Shown: piece after piece, positions 34,401 to 45,383 of the stretch
Layout: each line of letters starts with the position of its first letter
Position numbering within the stretch: the first letter of the stretch is position 1
NCBI GenBank assembly: GCA_004802705.1
Contig: SGPL01000142.1
Location: forward strand, 1 to 59,634
Reading direction: 5' to 3'
Origin: Bondarzewia mesenterica
Lineage: Eukaryota > Basidiomycota > Agaricomycetes > Russulales > Bondarzewiaceae
Length of the DNA stretch: 59,634 bases
The notes under the pieces: model-generated
Told to the model about the DNA's origin: nothing
What the model saw: the letters and a program-made list of their open reading frames with translations, nothing else
Databases searched by the model: none
Program-made: the position numbers and the translations under genes

Positions 34401-36868
34401 TCTCCACGCGTCTTCCCTCGCTCGAGCATCGTTATCAGATGCGGTGGAACATGTGAACCGTGCGCGAACGACCGTAGAACCTTGGTGAAGTACTCTTCGA
34501 CCTTTTCAGCTAGAACACGAGACTTTGTGACAAAAACTTGACGCGGTCGAGCTCCAATGCATCCAGAATGAACCCATGCTCTTTCAATTCCAAACATCTT
34601 GAACAGCATTGTCGTCGTTTTTCTGGAGAACACAGCTCAATTCTGGTCTCTTCAACCGGAAGAAAGAAAGAAATCTGCGAACCCCGTCCCGCTTCTTCCT
34701 AGCACGTAACAAGAATGAGTATGTTCGATAACTTGTTGCTCTTGTGGACTGGGTGGGCCAATCAGGTCTTCGATGACGTGTCATTTGCTGCATAGGAGTA
34801 GAGACTTACGAAACACGGAAGATATGGGCCACATCATCGTCAGCCAAAAGACCTGGACATTGAGTTGGAGCAGCACAGTCGTTTCAACGATTAACGAACA
34901 TACTGTTCAAAACATTCTGGGAGAAAATCGTGAATTATTTGTGCGTGATGGCACGACCTCGACAAAACTCACCTGGGATGCAGCAACATATTTCTCCAAA
35001 CTTTCGATATATGAACAAAAGCACGTGGATACTTTTTAATCATTCATGACTTACGCGAGCAGAGAATGAAGCTATGACGGTAATTCAAGACATTGAATAC
35101 ACGCGTATAAGTCAACGGGAGAAACGTACGTCCTCCAGATCATTTGCAACTAGATCTGGTATCTCAAGCTGGGTTTCTTCGATCTCTTTCTCCTGCGAAG
35201 CGGGGAACGAAATTGGGGAAAACACGTCTTCGCCCGTATGGCGCGGATGCTCTCTCAACCTACATCTGGACACGTATGTTCAGGCCTTCTGCGTTGGAAC
35301 ATGAGCAAATGGATCAATACCTGTCGCTGTACTCTTTGCCAAATCTCCTAGCTTTGATCCGCCCAACGTTATCCCAAAACTCTCGTGAAATTGCAGAATG
35401 GTTGTACAATCCGAATATGGTCAAGACTGGGTAGAAAATATCATCAACATTGGCACCATCGACCAGCGGGAAAAATATACCTTGATGGCCATGCTGGGTT
35501 GCCGCATCAATACATGTCATGCGAAGAGATGGATCAATCAAACTTACATCCGTTTCGTACTCTTGCGTACAATCTACTTGATACTAAGGAAACGAGGCCT
35601 TAAATTCTAGAACTTGGATGTTTGAGATCAGACGTACGACGATCCTAAGGTCACCAGGAAGCCTGGCTTGAAAGATGGGGATCGGCGTTTGAGGACCGGT
35701 AAGTTTTTTATGGGTTGTTTCGGTAAATCGACCATTCGAGAGCTCCCTGCAGTCATAGTAGGAAAAGGATGAGTTTACCACCCATAGCTTGTGGTGAACA
35801 CTTACCTGAGCTTATTCCAGACAATCTCAAATGACTTGGCGTCTCCTCTGCGCTGTGCGCGCAAATCTTCCTCTGCACGACCAGATAGATATATTCTCCA
35901 CTGGCCGAATCCTTCCGCACTCTCATGATATAAGGAAGCCCTGAGGCTTTGACTGGCATACGTAAATGGAGTAGTGACAGGGGAGTCATCCGTGACGCTG
36001 AGAGAAACTTCCGGTTGAACTTGGGGCTCAGGGCTTGGGCGTCTTTGGCTCAGGTAGGCTTGTTTAAATATAGGCCGCAACGCCGGCCAGCGAACAATGC
36101 CAAGGAAGTGCTGCACAAAGTGATGAGTACTTGAAGGTTCAGGGGATAGAGTGTACGGTACCTCAAGGATGCCCTTCTGGTCAGCCAGTATTTGAGCAGC
36201 GAGCTCCTTCGCCGCGGTAGGATTCGTAGGAGCTTCTACGTCCATATCACGGAAAGGCTTCATATTGATCATCATGGACGAGCGTGCCATGACCTTGGAC
36301 ATCTTGCGAGCTCGTGGACGTGGGTTGGTCCTGCTTGCGGCTTCCGAATCATTCGTGTATATCTCTGTGTGTTCAACGATATCCGGAAGCGCGGCAAGTA
36401 CAGGCGGAGCCAGTGCAACCGCGCGCATGCATGGATCGAGGGATTCTGGTTGGTGATCGCTAGGGAACTCTACAGAAAATAAAGAAAGATGAAGTTGGCC
36501 TAGTAGCCTCATAGTGAGCAAATTCGGATCATAGTCGTCCAAAGTAGCTGGGAATTTGTCCAGTATCCAATTCGACAGGAAAGAAAACACGTCCTCTTTG
36601 ACAACTGTAGGATGTGTTAACGGTGGTTGCCACTCAGAAATCAATACTGTATCTCGCTCGCACCGGAAATTACAAATTCAAAAGCGAAGGTTTTCTGCAT
36701 GGCATGGGTGAGGATTGTGGCCACGCTTTCACTGTCAAGCGTTCCTTCCAAAACATCCAGCGCAGCATCCAGGTCTTCGTCATTCAACAGAAGTTCTGGC
36801 TTGAAGATATTCAAGCCTATGAGGATGTCAGTATATTTGTTGGATGCAAAATCGGCTCGGGGATCCAT
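28412..36868 (-). CDS. TRANK1-like giant SF1 (UvrD-type) helicase with TPR region, tandem copy B
   Basis: Full-length paralogue of copy A in the same orientation. Start ATG 36868-36866 (MDPRADFASNKYTDILIGLN), stop TAG 28414-28412 (NVDDL). Same motif order: Walker A GRSGTGKTTTM split by an intron (exons meet between 34698 and 34618), YVDEVQDLLMVD (near 33530), LFWAGDTAQTISFGSAFRF (near 33410), LLTNYRSHAGIVNCAHS (near 33200), YESKGLEFDD (near 32765), FLYVAITRARKNLWFVDES (near 32440). TPR-like helices EWAGRARGLFDQHQFYQAML follow. Corresponding proteins look about two-thirds identical; coding DNA in samples is about 70-75% identical. Intron positions correspond where compared. Motifs are intact in both copies, so both may be functional. 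One donor in the Walker A intron (GGGTTCGC) is weak. Confidence 0.85.
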
Positions 36869-36944
36869 GTTTGCAGTAGTGCAGATGGTGGAGTGCGGCT
36901 GTGGGTACGGCCTTGTTTGAACGACGATATCAGTTACAAGTTGT

Positions 36945-37681
36945 TAAATAAGATGTGAAGGGTTCGAGAAGTCGCTGCGGATTGCAACGTGGCCTAGGAC
37001 AGCCAGTCCTCAGGGAGGATCCATCGCCGCTTATGTGAATACGACGCAAGACAGTTGCCAGATACGTGCAAATATGTCTCGGAAGCAAACGGCCAAAGCG
37101 CATTCTCAGAAAGACTTCCGGAAAAGGCTGATTGGCGCTCGACGGACATATTCGTAGAGGTCTAGAGTTACAACGAGGACGACAGCTCGAGGGCACGGTT
37201 TGATGCGACGAACCATATTCTGCACGTATTGCAATAGCAAGGATCAGACACGAGTCCTTGCGCGAAGGGCACCTCATGTGTACTGTCTTCTACGTGAGGA
37301 AATTCTTTCAAAAAGGGGAAAAAAAACTAGTCTGTGCTGCCTTGGTGAAAATGCCAGTCAATGCACGGAACAGTTCAACTTCCCAAAATGGTTTCTAAAA
37401 TTTTGTTCCTCCGAAGCTGCCTGACACGTCCAGCTGAGTGCGCGGCGTCTAGATTGAAGCTCAAAAACCATCACAGGAGGGGAATTACTAAGAATTCTAT
37501 GTAAGTTCCAAAAGCCGAACTCCGAGTCTGGGGACGCCGACGTTCCGGTTGTGCGATAAGTCATGTCAGTCTTCAAAATGACGCGAAAAAAAAAATCCGA
37601 AAGTCACCGAGACCTGCAAAGCGTCCAAACGACCCAAAGCGCATTCGCATGCATCTCGAAAAAACCTCTAGTGCCAACGGC
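36945..37681. repeat. Duplicated 5' flank of helicase copy B (reference, unoccupied site)
   Basis: Counterpart of 26830-27650, running from the helicase start to the DBP3 stop. It carries the empty insertion site (about 37514-37529) and about 100 extra bases (37565-37680) missing from copy A. It should contain the helicase promoter and the DBP3 3' untranslated region. Confidence 0.8.
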
Positions 37682-40061
37682 TCAACTGTCGAACACAATC
37701 TTCTTCGGGACGGCCGTCATATCAAGGTCGTCGCGGAAAAATGCTCCGTATACGCTGTGCGTTTTCTTTTTGATTGCCATGGGAAATTTCTGGAGCCCTG
37801 GGCACTCAAACCCGCTGTCGCGCAAGACGCGAGCAAGTTCTCCTGCCAGAGACCTCTCATGCTTGTCGCCCGTGAAGAAGGTAATGCTCTTCCCACTACG
37901 GCCGCCGCGTCCTGAAAAGGACATGATCAGCATTACTGAACAAGTCTGTCAGAAAAGGGACCTTCACAAACCCGTACGGCCGATCCGATGAATATAGTCC
38001 TCAATCGTCAGTGGGAAACTGTAGTTGATAACGCATGCGACATTTGGGATATCTAGACCTCGTGCAGCGACATCGGTGGCAACGAGCAGCCGAGTAGCAC
38101 CGTCACGGAAACTCTGCAAAGCCTGCATACGTGCTGACTGAGATAAATCACCATGCAAGGCGGCGACGGTATAGTCCATTCGCTTTAACATGCTTTCAAC
38201 GCGGGTTGCCTCCTTCTTGTACAGTACGAAGACGAGGATGCGTTCAGCTTCGGGATCAGTGATGTATTTCTTGTTCGGTGCAAGTTGTTTGAGATGTTTT
38301 ACGAGGCGGGAGCTAGAGCATGCAAATGAACAACTGATAAGTGAACAAGTTATTGCCGACTTACTCCTTCTCCCGCTCGTCATCAAAGACCTCGACAACT
38401 ACTTGAATGAGATCAAAGAATTCAAGTCCAAGGTCGATCACTTACTTTGCTCGACATGGCTGTTTGCCGTCAAATCGTCACTACCGATTGTGACTCTAAC
38501 AGGATCGCGCTGAAAAGAGGCAGCCAACCGCCTGACGACATCAGGCCAGGTTGCACTGACTGTGTTTGAGGTGAGATCGAGAACGAACGATACGAGCACG
38601 AGACAACTCACACATAAGAGTTTGCCTATCAGCCTTCTCCTTTGTATACCCTATTATCGCTCGGATATCATTCTCAAAACCCTTATCCAACATCCGGTCC
38701 GCCTCGTCCAACACCAAATAGTTCACCTCACTCAAGTCACAGGCGCCCTCCCTCACAAGGTCCAATATCCGCCCAGGCGTGCCGACAACGATACGCGTCT
38801 CACCGGACTTGAGCGCACGCACCTGAGGGCCCTTTTCGACACCACCGAATACAGCAATACATCCGATGCCTGTGGATGAACCCAGGGCAGCGAGCGTATC
38901 GTGCGTCTGGATTGCCAATTCGCGAGTTGGCGCGAGGACGAGGACGCTTACCTGCGACTTGGACTTGAATTTTTTGGAGGAAGGGGAAGACATAAGGCGG
39001 GCAAGAGCGGGTATTCCGAAGGCAAGAGTCTTACCGCTGAAGAATGAAACCATGTCAATATGTCTCAAGCATCGAGAGAGAAACGGTAAAGGTTTTGGTT
39101 ACCTTCCAGTCTCCGCAATGCCCACTACATCACGACCCTCTAATGCTGGGGGCCATGCACAAGCCTGGACGGGAGTCGGCTTGTCGAAGCCGGTAAATGC
39201 AGTTTGGAGAGCGTCCGGCACGCGGAGCGCGGAAAAAGACAATGCTGGAGTAATAGGTGATGCACCTTGGGGGATGGTTAGGGTGATAGAATGTTCGGCG
39301 AGGTACGCTTCAACTTCGGCTGCGGAAGGTGTAGGAGCAGGAGGCAAGGTGGAAGTTGAGGGCTCTGTGGCTGTCATCTCGGAGCGTTGCTTCTTCCTTT
39401 GGTCCTTCTCCTTTTTCTTCTTGTCCTTTTTCATGACTGAGTGGTCTGTCGATTCCACATCGCCTATAGGGTCATCCCTCTTACGCTTTTTTTTTTGTCT
39501 TCCCGATTTCTGTAGATAATGGTCAGTATTGTTCGAACGGGGGATGGCTTTGTTTTGGACAAGAATATACCAGGCGAGACTGGGGAAACCACTGCGCTCC
39601 CCTCCGCATCCATAGTCGAGGATTCCTTGCTCTTCTTTTCTTTCTTTCTTTTTCGCTTTTCCTGCTTTTCGTCTTCGTCCCCAATCACTTGGAAATCTCG
39701 AGCTACTTGAAAATCAAGGTCATGCAAAGCATAGATAAATACGCTCAACAAACGCACCTGGATCTACAGCAGCATCCTCCTTCTCCTTACGTCTTCTCTC
39801 TTTCTCCTCCCTCTTTTGTTTCTTTCTCTGTCTGGCATCATCGTCATGTTCATGGGTGTCACCTTCGCGCATGGTTGTTGATAGGGATGTTCAATGCTAA
39901 TAGTAGTAAGTGAGGGCATCTGAAGACATACCGTCTTCTCCAGTCTCCTCGGGCCGTTCAATCTTTTTCTCCTTCTTTGCGCTTGACCCTGTAGGGTCTG
40001 TCTTAGACTTCTTCCGTTTCAAAGAAACAGGTGCTTCAGTAGAGGCGACCTCAACAGCCAT
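37682..40061 (-). CDS. DBP3: ATP-dependent RNA helicase DBP3 (DEAD-box, ribosome biogenesis)
   Basis: Nucleolar DEAD-box helicase acting in 27S pre-rRNA processing for the 60S subunit. Start ATG 40061-40059 ([20 protein letters not shown]), stop TGA 37684-37682 (KKIVFDS). The N-terminus is a long Lys/Glu-rich extension ([18 protein letters not shown]) typical of Dbp3. Core motifs: Q motif [20 protein letters not shown] (split by an intron; AG|C makes the Ser), Ia PTRELA, Ib [15 protein letters not shown] in [20 protein letters not shown], then [28 protein letters not shown] and [12 protein letters not shown]. The C-terminus [20 protein letters not shown] resembles the Dbp3 end. Identity as Dbp3 rather than Dbp2/Ded1 rests on the Lys-rich head and this tail. 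All joined exons stay in frame. Confidence 0.9.
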
Positions 40062-41108
40062 AGTGGAGGGAAAAACAAGTCGGGGTGAGAGCGGGAGGCT
40101 GGGGACTTGCAAAGAGCCCGCAAGATCTAATTGGATCTGAATGCAAAAAGAATTACTAAGTATGGTTGAAGTCTCCCTCAAAATTTTGCTGATCTCAATG
40201 AAGCCGAGCTTTGTCCAGAACTGACCCGTTTGTGGAAAATAGTCCGAATCCACGTAAGTACTATGTGCAACGTTCAACGACGGGCCACGAATTGCCAGAA
40301 AATACCTCCCATCTTGTGTCTCGAAAGCTTTCTTTGACCTTTTCCCTTAGGCCTCTGACGCACGGCTTGAAGTCACCATCTATCAGAATTACTCCAAATG
40401 TTACGCACAACTAGTCGTCAGACAGTCACGAAGTAATTCCCTCTGATTTTGCCAGGTTGAGATACATCGTTGCAAGCGGACTCGCCATCACATCTGGATC
40501 CGGCTCCCTTGTAAGTGACTTTCTCTTCGTCCTATATTATCTTTCGCTTCATTTCTGTGCTTTCCTGTACAGCCAAAGCCTTCCCTCTGAGGTTCACTTT
40601 CAATCGATAGTTGCTCCACCATCACGCGACTCTCGAGATCCTGTACATATTTATTAGTTGCCATTGGGCATGACTTTACGGCGCATGGCCCTTGCAGCAA
40701 TCTTTGGGCAATATCATTTAATGGCGCAGTATATGACCGGAAAGTTGATCCTGCAAGATCATCGGCGCGGAAGCGTCAGATCATATGCATCACGGACGCT
40801 GCGCACATTTTTTTTTTGCCTGCTGCCCGACGGAGATGTCACTGATTTATCATCTTTTCTGAGGACACTCACTGCCTGGCTACAAGAACTCATATTCGGT
40901 AGGCAACTAAGGCAAGGAAGTTGATGATGTGATTGACGTATGCAACGGTGGACGGCACGGGATAACCTTGGTACTTTTGTCCATCTGATGAGTCACGGTG
41001 AAACGGGGAAACCCAATTCGTTCATGTCGCCGTGCAATATTCAACCTGCTTGTACCTCGTGCAGTAGTTGCCGCAGTTGCGGTAGACCCAAGCCTCATTA
41101 GGTATACT
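40062..41108. other. Intergenic, about 1 kb
   Basis: Divergent spacer between DBP3 and the thaumatin-like locus. Open frames at 40457-40657 and 40658-40924 (+) lack family features. A T-run lies at about 40809-40818. No gene is supported. Confidence 0.45.
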
Positions 41109-41115
41109 TATAAAG
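41109..41115 (+). promoter_or_regulatory. TATA box of the thaumatin-like locus
   Basis: TATAAAG about 50 bases upstream of the ATG at 41165, a usual fungal spacing. It survives although the gene body is broken. Confidence 0.55.
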
Positions 41116-41164
41116 AGGTGATCCTTTGAATTCAGGTTCTTCAGCATCTGCATTCTTAACCATC

Positions 41165-42465
41165 ATGAAGGTCGCATCTAGTTTCACTCTCTTTGCTCTT
41201 TCGTTCTTCTCTGGTGCGTTGGCGCGCTCGATGACGGTGAAGAACAACTGCGTGTTCACTATCTAGTTCGCCGCTATCTTGCCTTCGAAATGTTTGAGTA
41301 CGCGTCTAACGAGAGATCTTTCAGGTCAGGCGTAAGTTCTTCTTGGCTGACTTATCCACTCCGTCGGTCAATCTCCCGTTTTAATTACAGATGTTCACGG
41401 ATTTAAATGCGGGATCCAACCTATCGGAGGCCGCCAACTACCCGACTGGGTGAGCAGACCTGGTATTCGTCACATTCTACATGCCGATGCCTAAACCAAC
41501 CATACAGCTGGGAGGCTGCTGCCGGTTCTTCGGTTCAATTCACTCTACCCGATGACTGGGAGGCCGGCGGTATCTAAGTGTGTATCTCACGCTGCGACTT
41601 ATGGCGGTAATTATGTGAAACATCTTTGTTTCAGGGTCGTCGTGACTGCGACTTCAGCACCAATCCCTGACCCAACTCTTACCTTGACGGTGGCTGCAAC
41701 GGTGACTTGCTCTGGGGACACCGATACGGACACGGTAAACAAATCTATCGCTAGATTTCTACGTCCAAATGTTCTGACGCTCATGTTTCAGGGCGTTCCT
41801 CCTGTGACAATGGTCGAGTTCACTCCGACCGACGATGGCACTACTCCGACGGTAGTATTTGACCCTGATTTCAAGCATGCTCCATCTAATACAATGGTGT
41901 TTGCAGAGTCCCTTGTTGACGGATTCAACTTGCCCGTGCGCATCGACAACACTGCCAGTTACTATGTCGTATTTACCATTTAACAAAGACGACTTGCAGA
42001 CAGGGTTGAGATCAATGGGATTGTCACATCAATAGGATTTTTGTTAAGGACATTTCTACAACGCCCGTCTGCTCTGATTGGTCCCAAAAACTCTATCGTT
42101 TTCGTCGTTGGATGCATGAGTGCGTGCGAGGTGGGGCTTGCCTCAGACCCTAGTACATATGCATCGTATGATCCTGATCACCGAGCTAACGGTCGCCTGC
42201 TTTCCAAGACAACTCGCCGAACTGCTGCGCCGGTGATCACAATACCCAGGCTACATGCCCGTCCTCAGGCGTCAACTACTATTCATATTTCAGTACGCCC
42301 GTCTTTCTCATATTGCCGCGGGCTGACCGAATCAACCATTTTATGATCCTAGAGGGGAACTACCCCAACTCGTACGCTTTCGCTTACGACAAACCAAGTG
42401 GTACGGCTCTCTGGACTAGCCCTGCTGCGAGCAAGGCTGACTACACTATCATGTTCTGCCCTTAA
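41165..42465 (+). pseudogene. Thaumatin-like protein, inactivated by several stops
   Basis: Thaumatin-like proteins are secreted, disulfide-rich proteins that can hydrolyse beta-glucans. The start encodes a clean signal peptide and mature N-terminus (MKVASSFTLFALSFFSGALA, then MTVKNNCVFTI). At codon 34 (41264-41266) a TAG stands where the family has Trp. Later exons remain recognisable: GWEAAAGSSVQFTLPDDWEA; GRRDCDFSTNP followed by TGA where a Gly codon is expected, then DGGCNGDL; GVPPVTMVEFT; SLVDGFNLPVRI; SSGVNYYSYF; and the end NYPNSYAFAYDKPSGTALWT to MFCP with stop 42463-42465. The donor after exon 3 (GGTATCTAAGTG) is damaged, and two expected Cys are Tyr and Trp. The middle (41990-42240) is scrambled in frame. 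With at least three independent lesions it is a pseudogene. Confidence 0.88.
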
Positions 42466-43190
42466 ACAAAACGATATCGATCAATTCTGCCCAGTTATCC
42501 CCCATTTTTATCCATTGCAAGGCCTTCTGGCAGATCACAATTCATATTGATGGGTTTTCAATACGAATTGTTCTTCTTTAGTTGTCCAGTCACTGTCCCT
42601 TTACTTGTTCCGACCCCTATGAAGGGAAGCATTAAGTTAGCCGATCATCAACTCCCCCTTTGATTTGAACCTGTTCAGTTACCCTGTTCAGTTACGGAGA
42701 GAGAAATCGTTGAGCCCGTTCTGAGCGAGTGTCCTTCCCTTCGATGGATGGACATCCCACCGGATTCGATACTCTATCATTCCGTCAGCCACGGAGTTTC
42801 GCTCTCAGATCGCCGAGATCAAGTTGAGTACATACTAATTGAAGCACAGTCCAGAGCAAAAACATACACGAGACAACTGTTGTTGAGCGTTGAATCGTGT
42901 CGAGTCGGCACTAACCTGTTGAGCCTCTCACCGTGATGCGGTCGTTTTTCAAGCTCGGAGTGGCTAACGCCTTGCTTGGCACTTAAATACTGTTGCGCCG
43001 TCAGCAAACCTGTCCACTCAGAATGGTCGGTCCCATCTGTATGTGCATGATTTGGTGAGCAAAATCAATCGTCCCATTTTCCTACAAACATAAGTAGGGT
43101 CCCAGGATTTAACTTGTATGAATGTGCATATGTGCACTCAGTGGCATGACGAAGAAACTCAAAAAGAAATCCCGCTATGCTCCTGGAGAT
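42466..43190. other. Intergenic, convergent spacer
   Basis: Between the thaumatin relic and the carboxypeptidase 3' end. No gene or repeat recognised. Confidence 0.45.
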
Positions 43191-45383
43191 TTAAAGAGCT
43201 TCCTGTGCCAACCAGCGGTTAATGAGGGCCAAGGCCTCATTGGGTTTATCGTAGGGTACCTGTGTGAAACTATGTCAGCAACTTCTGGGACGCTTCAATT
43301 CTTGATAAGACACACCATGTGTCCCGCGCCATCCACAATAGCGAACGTGAATCCATTCGCACTCCTCGTCCTACCCGCGACGGTACCATTGACCTCCCAT
43401 TCTCTCAGCTCTTGAGAAACAAACGCTTCCTTCCCATACCAGTCCAATGCGAGCGTCCAACGTTCATTGCCAACCCAGTTGCATATCCAATCGTACGCGC
43501 CGACGTAGATCAGCACGCGCACACCGCGATTGAGAAGGCCCGCGACATAATGGTACGACGGGCGAAGGGGGTCGAGAGTCTGTGCGAATGCCGAACCGAC
43601 CGCGTCGGAGCAAGAGGTGAAGTTCGAAGCTGCAGGACTGACACCGAGCAGAGTGCGTATGTCAGGCTGGCTGAGATATTTGGTTATTGAGCTGTGCATG
43701 GAGAATAGGTCAGCAGTCTCAAGACAGTGGGAAGAATGTGCAAACTGCGAACAGAGTGATGGGGTAGCACAAGGTTTCTTCAATAGGCCCATCGCAAGGG
43801 CGGCTGATATCATAAAGGTTCAACCCTGGAATGTTAAATGGGCGTGCATTACCCTCTCTGAACCTCCTCATTGACATATACGAATACGCACCCGTAGCCT
43901 CAAATGGAGCGGACAGCTCCGTATTACAGAAGTTGGATGCCGCTTCACAGTTCATAGAGTCGAACTGATCGATACAACTCTCCTTTAGCCATTTCTCGCA
44001 GCGAGGAAGCTAAATGGCAGTGAACATCCGTTGATTCTATGCTTTGGACATCGCGACTTACTGCCTCCTTCATGCGAACGCAAGTGCTAATAGGATTCCG
44101 TAACTGAATGAGATGGAAAAAACACTGGTAGACGGGCTGATATGAGTACCTTATATCAAGAACGGGATGAATGGATGCTGGAGTGCATGACATGTCGTAG
44201 TACGAGGTCACCGCCTTGAAGGGATCAGTTAGACCATTGCCTGGTTTGATTATGGGGACTGATTAGCATATTGAGAGGAGCGCAGCGCGGTTGTGCGACA
44301 AACCAATGATAGCAGAGGTCAAATTGATGGGGGTAAGACCTGCTGCTACCAGCTGCGCGTTTTGGTCGTATACTTGAGAAGCGAAGAGTGGTACATAGCG
44401 ACCCTGAATACAATTGGCAACGTGTCATTGAGATGCGCATGAAAGTGGATGTTGTACATACTCCGTATGACTCCCCAGCGATGTGGAACGCGCGACCGTT
44501 GAAGGCCGGGAAGTTTTCGAAGAATATAGATACAAATGCAGCAATATCTTTGGCAGCCTCCTCAGTAGTGTCCTGGGCAACCTTGGTCAGAAGCGGTAAG
44601 CCTTCAGAAGGTTGAATGGGTCACTCACGACGTATTCACCATGATCCGCATACGAAAAACCAACGCCGACGGGTTGGTCGACGAAGAAGACGTTGGCATT
44701 GGAGTTCCAAGCTTGCGGGTGAAATTCTGTCGACGTGTCATTGACCACTCTGCAAGGACCTGAATATCACAGTCACAATGTAGCCATTGGAATGTCTTCG
44801 TCACGGAACAACAAACCAAGTTCCATGAAGAGACCGAGCATTGAGGAGCATCCAGGACCTGAATGATCATGCAGCGATTAATGGTAAGTCTGTCATAGAC
44901 GTTGCGAGTACCGAACCTCCGTTGGTCCAGAAAATAACGTCGTCTGTGTCTGGGTCGTTTCGACTCTCGAAGAAGTAGTAAAATATGTGCTTTGCTCCTA
45001 TGTCAATATATCCCGAGTAAGACCTTAAATCAATCGTGCCCATTCCATCACTGTTAGGAGGATAAGCGTCACTACATAGCAATATGACGAACTCACTGGA
45101 CAGTCGCATCACAGAAATCCGCCCTCTTGATCCTAATACTATGGCTCGGGAACATGGGATGCGACAGAACTGTATACTCAGACGAGCTCAATGAGCTCAA
45201 AGTCTCTGCTGGCGAGAACAATTCCGCATCGTATCCAGCCTGCCATTGAGGAGTGGTCGCTGTGAAAGTCCGGTTCACACCGGAGGCAAAGTTGGATGTG
45301 GAAAAGGGTCGCTGGTCGTACGCGACGACGAGGGCGCTGGCAGTCAAAACTGCCAACAGTGAGGTGCGGAGAGGGTAGAACAT
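43191..45383 (-). CDS. Secreted/vacuolar serine carboxypeptidase (S10, carboxypeptidase Y type)
   Basis: Removes C-terminal amino acids from peptides in vacuole or secretory space. Start ATG 45383-45381 with signal peptide ([20 protein letters not shown]), stop TAA 43193-43191. Family order is complete: [36 protein letters not shown] (intron inside GGP, near 44915); [13 protein letters not shown]; nucleophile Ser in [26 protein letters not shown]; catalytic Asp in [16 protein letters not shown]; catalytic His in [16 protein letters not shown] (intron after HMV). Several N-glycosylation sites (NRT, NDT, NFT, NGT). At least nine introns. The catalytic triad and the substrate-binding GGPGCSS motif are intact, so the gene should be functional. 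No secretion signal beyond the leader decides between vacuole and outside. Confidence 0.92.
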
